From positions 62,001 to 126,000 of the forward strand of contig CAJXUK010000002.1 in assembly GCA_913061435.1 (NCBI GenBank): a stretch of 64,000 nucleotides of DNA. The letters are read 5' to 3'. This DNA is from an uncultured Thalassolituus sp. Lineage in GTDB: Bacteria; Pseudomonadota; Gammaproteobacteria; Pseudomonadales; Oceanobacteraceae. The first letter of the stretch is position 1. Each line of letters opens with the position of its first letter. The notes under the pieces are model-generated. The model had not been told where the DNA came from. It saw only the letters and a list, made by a program, of their open reading frames with translations, and did not search any database. A program made the translations under genes and the position numbers. Positions 27,143 through 37,083 of this stretch are shown here, piece after piece.

Positions 27143-28012
27143 TTATTTACCTTCTGCATCCTTCATATAGCGGAAGAAATCACTATCTGGTTTCAATAGT
27201 AATACATCTTGGCTTTGGAAGGTCTCTGTGTAGGCTTTTAGGCTACGGGTAAATGCGTAGAACTCGGCGTCTTTATTGTATGCCTTAGCATAAATATTAG
27301 CGGCAGTTGCATCCCCTTCACCTTTAATTTGTTCTGATTCACGATACGCATTAGCCAACGTCACTGTTTTATCGCGATCGGCTTCTGCACGAATACCTTC
27401 GGCTAACTCGTTACCTTGTGAACGAATTTCTTTTGCTTCACGATCTCGTTCAGCTCGCATACGACGGTAAACGTCGTTACTCAGCTCTTCTGGCAAGTCG
27501 ATGGCTTTAATACGCACGTCTAAAATTTCAACACCAAAATTTTCTTGGGTTTCTTTATTTAGGTCAGCTGTTAGTTTGATCATAAGTTGGTCTCGTTCGC
27601 CCGATACCACTTCGTGTAAACTGCGCACACCAAACTCATTACGCATGCCCTTGTTGGCTAAGTCAGCCAAGCGGTTACTGGCCTCAAAACGGTCGCCGTT
27701 TGTTGCCTTGTAGTAACTCAATACGTTTTTAATACGCCATTTAACAAACGCATCAACGATTACGTACTTTTTACCTTCGGTCAAGAAACGCGATGGCTGA
27801 GCATCTAAGGTTAAAATACGTGCATCAAACTTTTTCACGTTTTGTAAAAATGGTGTTTTAAAGTGCAACCCTGGTGGAATGTCACTTTCAACAATCTGAC
27901 CAAACTGCAAGGTCAATGCCGATTCAGTTTCTTTTACGATATACAAACTTTGGCTACCAATAATGATGGCCAAACCTAATACGATTAAAAGTCCTAAGCC
28001 CTTACCATTCAT
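27143..28012 (-). CDS. hflC: Protease modulator HflC
   Basis: A 289-residue SPFH/band-7 membrane protein that forms a large periplasm-facing complex with HflK around FtsH and limits its proteolysis. There is one N-terminal membrane helix (about 5-23), then the SPFH domain with SALTLQFGQIV and YVIVDAFVKWRI, and a Glu/Arg-rich coiled coil (RMRAERDREAKEIRSQG). Its ATG overlaps the hflK stop by one base (TAATG). Confidence 0.96.
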   Translation of the reverse strand: MNGKGLGLLIVLGLAIIIGSQSLYIVKETESALTLQFGQIVESDIPPGLHFKTPFLQNVKKFDARILTLDAQPSRFLTEGKKYVIVDAFVKWRIKNVLSYYKATNGDRFEASNRLADLANKGMRNEFGVRSLHEVVSGERDQLMIKLTADLNKETQENFGVEILDVRIKAIDLPEELSNDVYRRMRAERDREAKEIRSQGNELAEGIRAEADRDKTVTLANAYRESEQIKGEGDATAANIYAKAYNKDAEFYAFTRSLKAYTETFQSQDVLLLKPDSDFFRYMKDAEGK

Positions 28013-29178
28013 TAGCGAGTCTCCTTACGACGATCGTTTTGACGAGAGCGAATTTCATTCAATACCTGATCTGTGATTGCTGAAACATTCACATCGGTAG
28101 AACCCGTACTGGTAGTTTTTGGCATATTTTTCATGATCTGATCTAACGGCAGATACATCATATTATTACCACCTTCAACATCCACTAACACCTTACTACT
28201 ATTGGCGTATACGTTACTGATGGCGTCGATATATAAACGCTCACGAGTAACTTCTGGTGCTTTTTTATATTCGGTATAAAGAGCCGAGAAACGATCTGCT
28301 TCACCCGTCGCTTTAGCAACAACCTGCTCACGATAAGCATTGGCTTCTTCTAACTGACGCTGAGCTTGACCACGTGCTTGTGGCACAATGCCGTTAGCAT
28401 AGGATTCTGCTTCACTGATTAAGCGGTCTTTATCTTGACGAGCAGCCTGCACATCATCAAACGCTGCTTTAACCTGAGACGGTGGACGCACATCTTTTAC
28501 GTTCACGTTGGTTAGCTGGATACCGGTTTGATAACGATCTAGGTAGCTTTGTAAGCGTAACTGAACCTCTACCGCCGTAGTTTCACGACCCGATGTTAAC
28601 AACGGATCCATCGCTGTAGAACCTACCTCATGACGCAATGCACTTTGTGCTGCATGCTGTAAGGTTAAGCGTGGATTTTCGATGCGTAATGCAAACGATA
28701 CCGGATCAACCACACGATATTGAACGTTTAATTCAATCTCAATGATGTTGTTATCTTCGGTGAGCATACGCTCTTCGATATTTTCGGTACGAACCGTGGT
28801 GGTTTCAATACGCGTTAACGTTTCTAATAACGGCCACTTAAATTGAAGGCCCGGGCCTTCAGTACGATCATATTTACCTAAGCGCTGAACCACACCGCGC
28901 TCTTTCTCATCCAGTGTATAAATGGAGTTGAAGCCTAAAAACAACAAACCAACAATAGCCAGCACACCAATGACACCACCGGCATTTTGACTGTTATTTT
29001 GACCACCGCCATTGCCGCTTGGCTTTCCACCAAACAAACCGTTCAGCTTAGCCATTAACTGCTTTAGCGCTTCATCAAGATCAGGAGGTCCCTGATTGCC
29101 ACCACCACGGTTGCCACCATTGTTGTTACCGCCATTACCCCAAGGATCTTTACCACCACCGGGTTCATTCCACGCCAT
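28012..29178 (-). CDS. hflK: Protease modulator HflK
   Basis: A 388-residue partner of HflC. The cytoplasmic N-terminus (1-70) is rich in Gly and Asn (GGNNNGGNRGGGNQG), as usual for HflK; a membrane helix follows at about 70-88, then an SPFH domain with LDEKERGVVQRLGKY and DNNIIEIELNVQYRV, and a C-terminal coiled coil. It follows hflX by 121 bases. Confidence 0.96.
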   Translation of the reverse strand: MAWNEPGGGKDPWGNGGNNNGGNRGGGNQGPPDLDEALKQLMAKLNGLFGGKPSGNGGGQNNSQNAGGVIGVLAIVGLLFLGFNSIYTLDEKERGVVQRLGKYDRTEGPGLQFKWPLLETLTRIETTTVRTENIEERMLTEDNNIIEIELNVQYRVVDPVSFALRIENPRLTLQHAAQSALRHEVGSTAMDPLLTSGRETTAVEVQLRLQSYLDRYQTGIQLTNVNVKDVRPPSQVKAAFDDVQAARQDKDRLISEAESYANGIVPQARGQAQRQLEEANAYREQVVAKATGEADRFSALYTEYKKAPEVTRERLYIDAISNVYANSSKVLVDVEGGNNMMYLPLDQIMKNMPKTTSTGSTDVNVSAITDQVLNEIRSRQNDRRKETR

Positions 29179-29270
29179 AAATCACTCCATTATCTCTGGA
29201 TTGCATAACATTTAAATCATTTGCGACAAATAATAGAAGATTGGATATCAAATTCATATCACATTCACTG

Positions 29271-29303
29271 CTTTTACTTATCTTTGCTTTTACTTTTACT
29301 TAT
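29271..29303 (-). repeat. Duplicated segment at the hflX stop codon
   Basis: An 11-base segment that contains the hflX stop (29293-29303) is repeated exactly at 29271-29281, 22 bases downstream, within a stretch of AGTAAAAG-like repeats. Confidence 0.75.
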
Positions 29304-30625
29304 TTTTGCCAGTCTTCTAGCTCGACCGCGATAAAACGATCGGCCCTAGTGCCTGTTTTGGCTAATATCTTTTTAAAGTCATCTAGTTGCATTCGTAACT
29401 GCAGCAGATTATCACCATTATCGCTGAATGATTCAGAAACTACTGCCGCTTGCTCATAAAGCAAGGCCCGTAATTTTGAATCTGCAGGTGTTAGCTGAAT
29501 GGTTTGCTGAAACAACTCCTCTGCTACCAATTCTGAAATAGCTTGTGTTAAACAGTCAAAGCCTTCTCGTGCATGCGCAGACAACCAAACGGCGACAGGC
29601 TTACCGTGTTCATCACGGTCTATACGGGGCTGAGCATGCTCTAGTAAGTCAATTTTGTTGTATACCCTAAGCTGGGGTACTTGATCAGCCTCAATTTCAT
29701 CCAACACATGCTGAACTTGTTCAATGTTATGATCACGCTCATCACTGGCACTATCGATCACATGCAGTAACAAATCGGCTTCGGTGGTTTCTTGCAAGGT
29801 AGCACGAAACGCTTCAACCAATTTATGCGGTAGGTGTCGAATAAAACCAACGGTGTCAGCCAGAACTACCTCGCCCACATCCATTATCTTTAAGCGGCGC
29901 AAGGTTGGGTCCAGCGTGGCAAATAACTGATCAGCCGCATACACGGTGGCATTGGTCAGTGCATTAAACAACGTGGACTTACCTGCGTTGGTGTAACCCA
30001 CCAAGGCAATGGTCGGAATAGACGATCGACTGCGCGCACGACGCCCTTGATCTCGCTGGGCGCGAACTTTTTCTAAACGCTTGCGAATCATGGTTTCACG
30101 GGCAGCAACTAATCGTCTGTCAGTTTCTAACTGAGACTCACCGGCACCACGAGAACCAATACCACCCTGTTGGCGCTCTAAGTGCGTCCAACCACGAATA
30201 AGCCGGGTTGTTTGGTGCTGCAACTGAGCCAGCTCAACTTGTAGTTTACCTTCGTGTGTGCGTGCGCGTAGAGCAAAAATATCAAGAATCAAACCGGTAC
30301 GATCAAGTACTCGACATTCTAATGCCGCCTCTAAGTTTCGCTCTTGGCTAGGGGATAAAGCATGATTAAACAGCACAATATCTGCTTCATGAGCCTCAGC
30401 CATAGCTTTGATTTCTTCTACCTTACCCTTACCAACAAAGGTTTTAGGATCGGGTGATTTACGGGCACCGGTAACGAATTCGACGGGAACCCCGCCAGCG
30501 GATAATACCAACTCTTTAAATTCGTTAGGGTCCTCGCGGTTATCCCCTTCCGGAAAATCGATGTGTACGAGAATGGCGATATCGCCAGCTTTGTTGTTAC
30601 CAGCTTCGGGACGATCAAAGAACAA
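29300..30625 (-). CDS. hflX: Ribosome-splitting GTPase HflX
   Basis: A 441-residue GTPase that binds 50S subunits and splits stalled or heat-damaged ribosomes. Residues 1-180 form the HflX N-domain (FVGKGKVEEI, NHALSPSQERNLE, RTGLILDIFA, GGIGSRGAGESQLE); the G domain has GYTNAGKST, DTVGFIRHLP and NKID. The start is TTG at 30625, giving MFFDRPEAG like E. coli MFDRYDAG. AGG lies eight bases upstream and the next ATG is 70 codons in, so TTG is well supported. It is between hfq and hflK. Confidence 0.96.
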   Translation of the reverse strand: MFFDRPEAGNNKAGDIAILVHIDFPEGDNREDPNEFKELVLSAGGVPVEFVTGARKSPDPKTFVGKGKVEEIKAMAEAHEADIVLFNHALSPSQERNLEAALECRVLDRTGLILDIFALRARTHEGKLQVELAQLQHQTTRLIRGWTHLERQQGGIGSRGAGESQLETDRRLVAARETMIRKRLEKVRAQRDQGRRARSRSSIPTIALVGYTNAGKSTLFNALTNATVYAADQLFATLDPTLRRLKIMDVGEVVLADTVGFIRHLPHKLVEAFRATLQETTEADLLLHVIDSASDERDHNIEQVQHVLDEIEADQVPQLRVYNKIDLLEHAQPRIDRDEHGKPVAVWLSAHAREGFDCLTQAISELVAEELFQQTIQLTPADSKLRALLYEQAAVVSESFSDNGDNLLQLRMQLDDFKKILAKTGTRADRFIAVELEDWQK

Positions 30626-30708
30626 TAGAAATACCTAAATGGTTGAAAGAGCAGATGGAAAGCACGCTACCCATAAAAAGCTGGGCAGCTGATACCTTGA
30701 ACTAACTC

Positions 30709-30951
30709 TTATTCAGCGTCGTCTTCTCTGGTTTCTACAGGCAAGCGAACAGGACGGCTAGGAACTACCGTTGAAATCGCATGCTTATACACCATCTGAC
30801 TCACTGTATTTTTTAAAACAATAACGAACTGATCAAACGATTCAACCTGACCTTGCAGCTTGATTCCGTTAACCAAAAATATGGATACAGGAATGCGCTC
30901 TTTACGTAGTGCATTCAAGTAAGGGTCTTGTAGAGAGTGCCCTTTTGACAT
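30709..30951 (-). CDS. hfq: RNA chaperone Hfq
   Basis: An 80-residue Sm-like hexameric RNA-binding protein that pairs small RNAs with mRNAs. [20 protein letters not shown] and [15 protein letters not shown] (Sm1) and the Sm2 motif YKHAISTV are intact. The C-terminal tail is short and acidic, unlike the long tail of E. coli Hfq. AAGGAG lies just upstream of the ATG. It is separated from miaA by 272 bases holding a leader with palindromic elements. Confidence 0.98.
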   Translation of the reverse strand: MSKGHSLQDPYLNALRKERIPVSIFLVNGIKLQGQVESFDQFVIVLKNTVSQMVYKHAISTVVPSRPVRLPVETREDDAE

Positions 30952-30974
30952 GTTCTTCTCCTTCGAAGAATTTG

Positions 30975-31023
30975 CTGTCCAGTATGCGGACAGTCAGAAA
31001 AAATAATTAATACCCCGGGTATT
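30975..31023 (-). promoter_or_regulatory. hfq leader: hairpin and palindrome near a possible promoter
   Basis: A 6-bp stem CTGTCC/GGACAG (30975-30980 with 30988-30993) lies upstream of the ribosome site. A 15-base palindrome AATACCC-C-GGGTATT spans 31009-31023, directly after a TATAAA-like -10 on the minus strand. No good -35 is visible. This may be an operator or mRNA structure controlling hfq. Confidence 0.4.
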
Positions 31024-31223
31024 TATACGTAACTTTAACGAATTAAGATTGCGCATAAACAGTCTTATTTAAATACACTTTTGACGCTTGTTTAAACGCT
31101 AATTTTTTAAAATCAACGCTCCAACTGGTTAAAAAGCAACCAAAAAACCGTTTGAGGTTAAAAAACGCACAAAAAGTGAGAGCAAATGCCCTACTTTAAA
31201 GACTATGGTTTAAATATGGCGGT

Positions 31224-32174
31224 CTATCGCAGTATTTTCAAGGCACTTTGTAGAAGATTTGGATCTTCTGTATCCAACCAGTGCAAATCGGGCCAACTTC
31301 TAAGCCAAGTAATTTGTCTTTTCGCTAATTGTCGAGTAGCAATAATGCCACGCTCAATCATCTCATCGTAGCCGATTTCACCTTTAAGATACTGCCAAAC
31401 TTGGCGATACCCTACGCAGCGAATAGAGGGTAACTCTTCGTGAAGGTCGTCTCTAAGAAACAGTGTTTTGACTTCTTCGACAAAGCCCTGCTGCATCATA
31501 ATCTGGTAACGCTGAGCAATTCGCTCATGCAGGATTTTGCGCTCTTTTGGCATCACTGCAAAACTGATGACATCAAAAGGCAAAGGTTGCTCGTCTTGCT
31601 CTTGCCAAAATTGAGTTAACGTTTTACCACTGATTTCAAATACTTCTAATGCGCGCTGAATTCTTTGTGAATCCATTGGTTTTAAACGTTCGGCAGATAC
31701 TGGGTCTATTTCCGCTAATTTGGTGTGCATATAAGGCCAACCAAATTTTTCACCTTCGGCTAATAAACGCTGACGAACTTCTTCATTTGCATTGGGTAAT
31801 TTGGCAGCACCATCTCGCAAAAACTTAAAATACATCATGGTGCCACCGACCAATAACGGCACCTTACCTTTGGCGCTAATATCCGCCATCTCGCGCAGGG
31901 CATCTTCTCTAAATGTGGCCGCCGAATACGCTTCTGCAGGATCAATCAAATCAATCAAGCGATGAGGAGCGCGTGCTTGTAATTCAGCATCCGGTTTAGC
32001 GGTGCCAATATCCATGCCCTTATAAACCAGCGCAGAATCAACACTGATAATTTCACAATTATAATGCTCGACCAGTTCAATCGCTAACGCGGTTTTTCCC
32101 GATGCCGTTGGCCCCATAAGGAAAATAGCCTGCGGTAATGATGTTTCTGTTTTATTTACTTTTGGAGCAGGCAC
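31224..32174 (-). CDS. miaA: tRNA dimethylallyltransferase
   Basis: Adds dimethylallyl to A37 of tRNAs reading UNN codons. 316 residues; [11 protein letters not shown] is the P-loop, [16 protein letters not shown] and [11 protein letters not shown] follow, then [10 protein letters not shown], and [11 protein letters not shown] and [14 protein letters not shown] near the C-terminus. The start is GTG 32174, immediately after the mutL stop, with ACGAGG eight bases upstream; no other start fits. In the family order mutL-miaA-hfq. Confidence 0.97.
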   Translation of the reverse strand: MPAPKVNKTETSLPQAIFLMGPTASGKTALAIELVEHYNCEIISVDSALVYKGMDIGTAKPDAELQARAPHRLIDLIDPAEAYSAATFREDALREMADISAKGKVPLLVGGTMMYFKFLRDGAAKLPNANEEVRQRLLAEGEKFGWPYMHTKLAEIDPVSAERLKPMDSQRIQRALEVFEISGKTLTQFWQEQDEQPLPFDVISFAVMPKERKILHERIAQRYQIMMQQGFVEEVKTLFLRDDLHEELPSIRCVGYRQVWQYLKGEIGYDEMIERGIIATRQLAKRQITWLRSWPDLHWLDTEDPNLLQSALKILR

Positions 32175-34151
32175 TTAACGACCTCGTAAAAATAATTTAT
32201 CTAAGTCCGACATACTCATTTGAGTCCAAGTCGGGCGGCCGTGATTGCACTGACCACTGCGTTCAGTTTCTTCCATATCACGTAACAGGCCATTCATCTC
32301 AGGCACGGTCAGCTTGCGATTAGCGCGCACACTGCCATGACAGGCCATGGTGCCGAGTATTTCATTACGGTGAGCTTGAATACGATCTGAACTACCATGC
32401 TGCATTAAATCCGCCAACATATCCGTCACTAAGCGTTCAACTTCGGCTTGTTGTAAAATCACGGGGATTTGGCGAATCATAATGGATTCTGGTGCCGCTC
32501 GCTGCAATAACACACCAAAGCGAGCAAATTCATCGGCGAACTGCTCTGCGGCATCGGCTTCGCCTTCCGAGACACTTAACGTAATGGGCACTAATAACGG
32601 CTGACTTTGGACATTCTGATTATCCACCGCAATTTTCAAGCGTTCGTAAGTAATGCGTTCATGTGCTGCATGCATATCCACAACCACAAGCCCATGAGCA
32701 TTTTGCGATAAAATATAAATACCGTGTAGCTGAGCAATTGCAAAGCCCAATGGAGGTACATCGCTTGCGTCCGATTGATCCATTTTGACTTGAGTAATCT
32801 CGCCGGTATCTGGATCAATTCTTTCTTCGGTTATTGGCGTAGCAGAACTCACATTCAAAGGCTGCGATAATGCTTGATAGGCATTGAGGTGCTCTTGCAC
32901 ACCAGAAGAATTACTTGATGAGCCAGACATCGGTTGTCCCGATACAGGGTGCCGCCCCGGCAACAAACTCATCCGAGTTTGCTCACTGAACTCCCCCGCT
33001 TGGATTCCCGACACCTGTTGCTGGCTATTAGCCATTAACGCGGGGCTGGTTAATCCCGAAGAAGACTCACCGGATTGCAATACACCAGATCCCTGTAAGC
33101 TAGTAGGAGCAAGCTGGTCGTCAGGGCGAACATCTGCCAGCGCTTTATGCAAGGTACGAAATAGATAATCATGCACTAAGCGGCCATCGCGAAAACGTAC
33201 TTCATGTTTTGTCGGATGCACATTTACGTCGACTAATGACGGGTCAACTGTTAGGTACAGTACAAATGCAGGTTGACGGCCATGATAAAGAACATCGCGG
33301 TACGCTTGCTTAATCGCATGCGCAACCAAACGATCACGCACCACGCGGCCATTAACAAAAAAGTATTGCATATCGGCTTGGCTGCGGGAAAATGTTGGCA
33401 AGCCAACCCACCCTGTTAAGCCTAAGCCAGCGGCTTCAGAATCGACGTGCAAAGCCGCATCAATAAACTTAGTTCCAAGTAACGCCGCCACTCGTTTTTC
33501 TTTATCGATATTACGCAGCGCCGGACGCAATGAGTGAATCACTTTTTGATTATGGCGTAAGCTAAACGCTACATCATAACGGCTTAATGCTAAGCGCTTA
33601 AAATATTCATCAACGTGATTAAATTCGGTTTTTTCTGTGCGTAAAAATTTGCGCCTTGCCGGTGTATTAAAAAACAAATCGCGCACTTCTAAGGTGGTGC
33701 CTTGAGGGTGCGCAGCAGGTTTTACCGTGGCAGCCATCTCTCGGCCTTCCACTTCTACTTGCCAAGCCTGTCCACTTTCGGGGTTTTCAGACTCATTCTC
33801 GGACACTGCTGCAGACGTAAGAGTTAAGCGTGACACCGAACTAATAGATGCCAAGGCTTCGCCTCGAAAACCTAAGCTGTGAACCGCTTCTAGATCATCT
33901 AGGGTAGTAATTTTACTCGTCGCATGGCGACTCAGTGCCAACGGCAAGTCATCTTTAGGAATGCCATGACCATCATCACGAATACGTAATAATTTAATAC
34001 CACCTTGCTCAACGTCTATTTCAATACGTTGCGCACCCGCATCTAACGAGTTTTCTACCAGTTCCTTAATAATATTAGCAGGACGCTCTACGACTTCCCC
34101 AGCAGCTATTTGGTTGGCTAGGCGCGGGGATAATAAGTGTATTCTTTTCAT
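32175..34151 (-). CDS. mutL: DNA mismatch repair protein MutL
   Basis: 658 residues. The N-terminal GHKL ATPase has [18 protein letters not shown] and [13 protein letters not shown] long Ser/Gln-rich linker (about 340-450) precedes the C-terminal dimerisation domain. That domain carries [12 protein letters not shown] at 492-503, which fits the endonuclease motif DxHA(X)2E(X)4E, plus MACHGSVRA and CNHGRP, which complete the metal site. So this MutL should nick DNA itself, as in species without MutH. It overlaps nothing: miaA begins on the next base. Confidence 0.97.
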   Translation of the reverse strand: MKRIHLLSPRLANQIAAGEVVERPANIIKELVENSLDAGAQRIEIDVEQGGIKLLRIRDDGHGIPKDDLPLALSRHATSKITTLDDLEAVHSLGFRGEALASISSVSRLTLTSAAVSENESENPESGQAWQVEVEGREMAATVKPAAHPQGTTLEVRDLFFNTPARRKFLRTEKTEFNHVDEYFKRLALSRYDVAFSLRHNQKVIHSLRPALRNIDKEKRVAALLGTKFIDAALHVDSEAAGLGLTGWVGLPTFSRSQADMQYFFVNGRVVRDRLVAHAIKQAYRDVLYHGRQPAFVLYLTVDPSLVDVNVHPTKHEVRFRDGRLVHDYLFRTLHKALADVRPDDQLAPTSLQGSGVLQSGESSSGLTSPALMANSQQQVSGIQAGEFSEQTRMSLLPGRHPVSGQPMSGSSSNSSGVQEHLNAYQALSQPLNVSSATPITEERIDPDTGEITQVKMDQSDASDVPPLGFAIAQLHGIYILSQNAHGLVVVDMHAAHERITYERLKIAVDNQNVQSQPLLVPITLSVSEGEADAAEQFADEFARFGVLLQRAAPESIMIRQIPVILQQAEVERLVTDMLADLMQHGSSDRIQAHRNEILGTMACHGSVRANRKLTVPEMNGLLRDMEETERSGQCNHGRPTWTQMSMSDLDKLFLRGR

Positions 34152-34162
34152 ATTAATTTAGC

Positions 34163-35530
34163 CTAGCTTGCCGGTAGCTTTAGGGTTTGCCCTACTTGAA
34201 TGCGATTGTTTTTAATGCCATTTAAACGTCGTATTTCACCAACGGATACATTAAAGCGCTTGGCAATGTGTGAGAGGGTATCTCCTCTTTTAATGGTGTA
34301 GCGCTGCTCAACCTTGCTTGCAGAGCCATTAAAACCACCGTTTTTTTGCCATGCAATAAAACTTCCTTCTGGGGGATGTTCTTCAAAATATTCAGTTAGA
34401 CCATTATAAATTTCTCGGGCCATTTTCTTTTGATAATAAGACGTCGCCAATTTTTTCGCTTCGCCTGGATTAGAGATAAAGCCTGTTTCGATCAATAAAG
34501 CAGGAATATCCGGTGCTTTTAACACCATAAAACCTGCTTCTTCTACTTGTTTTTTATGCAAGCGCGAGATTTTGCCCATCCGATCCAAGATCGATTTCCC
34601 TACGCTCAAGCTGGCGCCCCGTGTTGCAGTCATAGATAAATCAAGCAAGGTCATTACCAAGTTATCATCTTTATCACCCAAGCTAACGCCACCGACTAAG
34701 TCAGCTTCGTTTTCTTTTTCGGCCAGCCAGCGTGATTCTTCGCTGGATGCACCACGCTCGGATAATACAAAAACTGAGCTGCCATGAGCGCGGGAGTTTT
34801 TAAAGGCATCGGCATGGATAGAGATAAACAAATCAGCATTAGCATCACGCGCTTTTTTAGTACGCTCTCGCAGTGGAATATAATAATCACCAGTGCGAGT
34901 TAAATAAGGTGTGTAACCGGGCTTTTCTTTTAATAGGCGAGCCAATTCTTTACTAATTTTCAACACCACATCTTTTTCTTTGGTGCGACGATAGCCGACC
35001 GCTCCAGGATCTTCACCACCATGACCTGCATCGATCGCGACAATAATATCGCGCTTATTATACGAGACCTTATCGGCGACGGTATTAATGGTTTTAATCG
35101 GCTCTACCTGAGTGGCATTTTTTTCAAAAAGATCAATCGCCAAGCGGTGATGTGGATAAATTTTGTTAGGGGGCTGAATCGAGCTTTTAGGCTCTACGTC
35201 GGCGCGCAGCTGAAACACCATCCGTAAATCGTTGTTCTTTTGGCGGCCGGTGCGTAAGCCAGTGATTAAGGTGCTAGTTAGTGCCACGTCACTTATTTTG
35301 GGTTTAAAACGTGCATTCCCTGCAAGATCCACAACAATTCGGTAAGGACTGTCTAGGGTAAAAATCTTGTGTTCATGAGGCTTAGATAAATCAAATACTA
35401 AGCGCGTATGGGTAGGTGACTGCCAAACGCGCACACCATCGACATCGGCTATCACAAAATGCGCCGTCATAGATAAGGTAAGCATTAAACATATTGTTGT
35501 TATTATTTTAATTAATCTGTTTTTCATCAT
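34163..35530 (-). CDS. amiC: N-acetylmuramoyl-L-alanine amidase (AmiB/AmiC type) with LysM
   Basis: Exported cell-wall amidase that cleaves peptide stems from glycan during daughter-cell separation. From ATG 35530 it has 455 residues: signal peptide 1-28, an AMIN domain (about 30-130) for septal targeting, an Amidase_3 zinc domain (about 160-385) with IDAGHGGEDPGA, SIHADAF and IETGFISN, and a C-terminal LysM (about 408-453: YTIKRGDTLSHIAKRF). The start overlaps the tsaE stop; a longer start at 35563 would lie inside tsaE. amiB would be an equally fair name. Confidence 0.94.
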   Translation of the reverse strand: MMKNRLIKIITTICLMLTLSMTAHFVIADVDGVRVWQSPTHTRLVFDLSKPHEHKIFTLDSPYRIVVDLAGNARFKPKISDVALTSTLITGLRTGRQKNNDLRMVFQLRADVEPKSSIQPPNKIYPHHRLAIDLFEKNATQVEPIKTINTVADKVSYNKRDIIVAIDAGHGGEDPGAVGYRRTKEKDVVLKISKELARLLKEKPGYTPYLTRTGDYYIPLRERTKKARDANADLFISIHADAFKNSRAHGSSVFVLSERGASSEESRWLAEKENEADLVGGVSLGDKDDNLVMTLLDLSMTATRGASLSVGKSILDRMGKISRLHKKQVEEAGFMVLKAPDIPALLIETGFISNPGEAKKLATSYYQKKMAREIYNGLTEYFEEHPPEGSFIAWQKNGGFNGSASKVEQRYTIKRGDTLSHIAKRFNVSVGEIRRLNGIKNNRIQVGQTLKLPAS

Positions 35531-36015
35531 ACTTCTGTTATTGAGTCCAATTGCTTCGCCCAAGCTTGTCCTTTATTAGTGTGCGCTTGCCAGCTAAGAC
35601 GACGCCCTTGCTCTATATCTGCCAAATTCAACACTAAATCGGGGGTTGGCAAAAAGCCTATGCCTTTGTCGGCCCACTCTATCAAACACAAATGTGAGCC
35701 TTCTAAATAATCTCGTATCCCCATAAACTCTAATTCTTCTGGATCGCCAAGACGGTAAAGATCAAAGTGGCACACGGTAAGCTCTTGCTGTGTCGCCGTC
35801 ACAACATCGTATGTTTCAACCAGTGTATAAGTGGGGCTTTTAACAGGGCCAGCATGACCAAAGCCGCGCATTAAACCGCGACTAAAAGTGGTTTTACCTG
35901 CACCGAGGTCACCTTCCAAAAAGATCAAACCACCGTCAGTGGCCGCACTGGCTAATATTGTGGCGCAGCGCCCTGCAAATTCCAGTGTTTTTTCTTCACC
36001 CATTAAATCAATCAT
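35527..36015 (-). CDS. tsaE: tRNA threonylcarbamoyladenosine biosynthesis ATPase TsaE
   Basis: ATPase partner of TsaB/TsaD in t6A37 tRNA modification. 162 residues; LEGDLGAGKTTFSRG is the P-loop near residues 33-47, KSPTYTLVETY and the HFDLYRLGDPEELEFMG block follow, and LIEWADKG near 110. It overlaps nnrD upstream (ATGA) and the amidase downstream, so translation is coupled across three genes. Confidence 0.97.
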   Translation of the reverse strand: MIDLMGEEKTLEFAGRCATILASAATDGGLIFLEGDLGAGKTTFSRGLMRGFGHAGPVKSPTYTLVETYDVVTATQQELTVCHFDLYRLGDPEELEFMGIRDYLEGSHLCLIEWADKGIGFLPTPDLVLNLADIEQGRRLSWQAHTNKGQAWAKQLDSITEV

Positions 36016-36986
36016 ACTGTTCTACCTAACGATTTTGCTTGAATAGCTTGGCGAATGAAGGGTAACAAATCTGTTGCTAATAATCCTATTTCTCCTTCTG
36101 CACTGGCATCATCGCCAGCTTTGCTGTGCACACAGCACGCTAATTTTGCCGCCGCCAATGATGATAAGCCCTTCGCCATAAACTGGGCTAATACTGCTCC
36201 TGCCACTCCAGACAAAATATCCCCCATGCCGCCCACGGCCATGGCTGGGTTACCGTCAAGGCAGCGATAAAGCTCAATCTCACCTTGAGTATTTTTCCCT
36301 GCAATTATGCTGTTTTGGCCTTTTAAAATAACACTACAAGCGTATTTTTCGGCCAATGCTTTAGCCGCTGCCAAACGATCTGCTTGAACCTCAGCGGTTG
36401 TTATCGCTAATAAACGTGCGGCTTCTGCTGGATGCGGCGTAATAATCACATGGTGTGATAAAAAATCAACTGATTGCCCTGTTATGAGGGGTTTAGCAGC
36501 CAATAAGTTCAAACCATCTGCGTCTAAAACCATGCCATGACCAAAAGAAGAAGACTGTAATTGCTGCAAAACAGTTTGCACAAGCAGCTGGCCAAATGCC
36601 TGCTTACCCAATCCGGGCCCAAGCACCAACACTTTTTTTTGGTTTTGTGCTCCTGCGATATGCGGCAAAAGCTCTAAGCCAGAATTAATACCGAGCGCCA
36701 TAATTTCAGGACAACGACTAATATACGCCGCAATATGCTCGGGGCGTGTTGCGCAACTGACCAAGCCAGCGCCACTCACTAACGCTGCTTGCGAGGCCAT
36801 GAGTGCTGCACCGGCATAACCATGATCACCACCGATTACCTGCACATGACCGTGATGCCCTTTATGGCTACTTAAAGTGCGAGCAGGTAATAATTGATCA
36901 TTCTGCTTTAATAACTGCCAGCTAATATCAGTAACCTTTAGGTTGCTCTGGTTATGTGATGTTGTGTTTGTATGAGATAACGTCAT
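36012..36986 (-). CDS. nnrD: ADP/ATP-dependent NAD(P)HX dehydratase, single-domain
   Basis: Repairs hydrated NAD(P)H. 324 residues contain only the YjeF C-terminal dehydratase/kinase-like domain: GHVQVIGGDHGYAGAALMAS, GPGLGKQ, VLDADGLNLLA, ITPHPAEAARLL, LKGQNSIIAG and GNPAMAVGGMGDILSG. The N-terminal epimerase domain found in E. coli Nnr (about 515 residues) is missing. About 30 polar residues precede the domain and no epimerase remnant is visible upstream. A separate nnrE may exist elsewhere. Confidence 0.93.
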   Translation of the reverse strand: MTLSHTNTTSHNQSNLKVTDISWQLLKQNDQLLPARTLSSHKGHHGHVQVIGGDHGYAGAALMASQAALVSGAGLVSCATRPEHIAAYISRCPEIMALGINSGLELLPHIAGAQNQKKVLVLGPGLGKQAFGQLLVQTVLQQLQSSSFGHGMVLDADGLNLLAAKPLITGQSVDFLSHHVIITPHPAEAARLLAITTAEVQADRLAAAKALAEKYACSVILKGQNSIIAGKNTQGEIELYRCLDGNPAMAVGGMGDILSGVAGAVLAQFMAKGLSSLAAAKLACCVHSKAGDDASAEGEIGLLATDLLPFIRQAIQAKSLGRTV

Positions 36987-37083
36987 TCTATGCTGTATGC
37001 CTAAGCGTTTCTTTGGCAGAATTATACGTCCTTGGCGTTAAGATGGCGAAGGTATAAATTATTGCGGTAACTACGACATTCTC

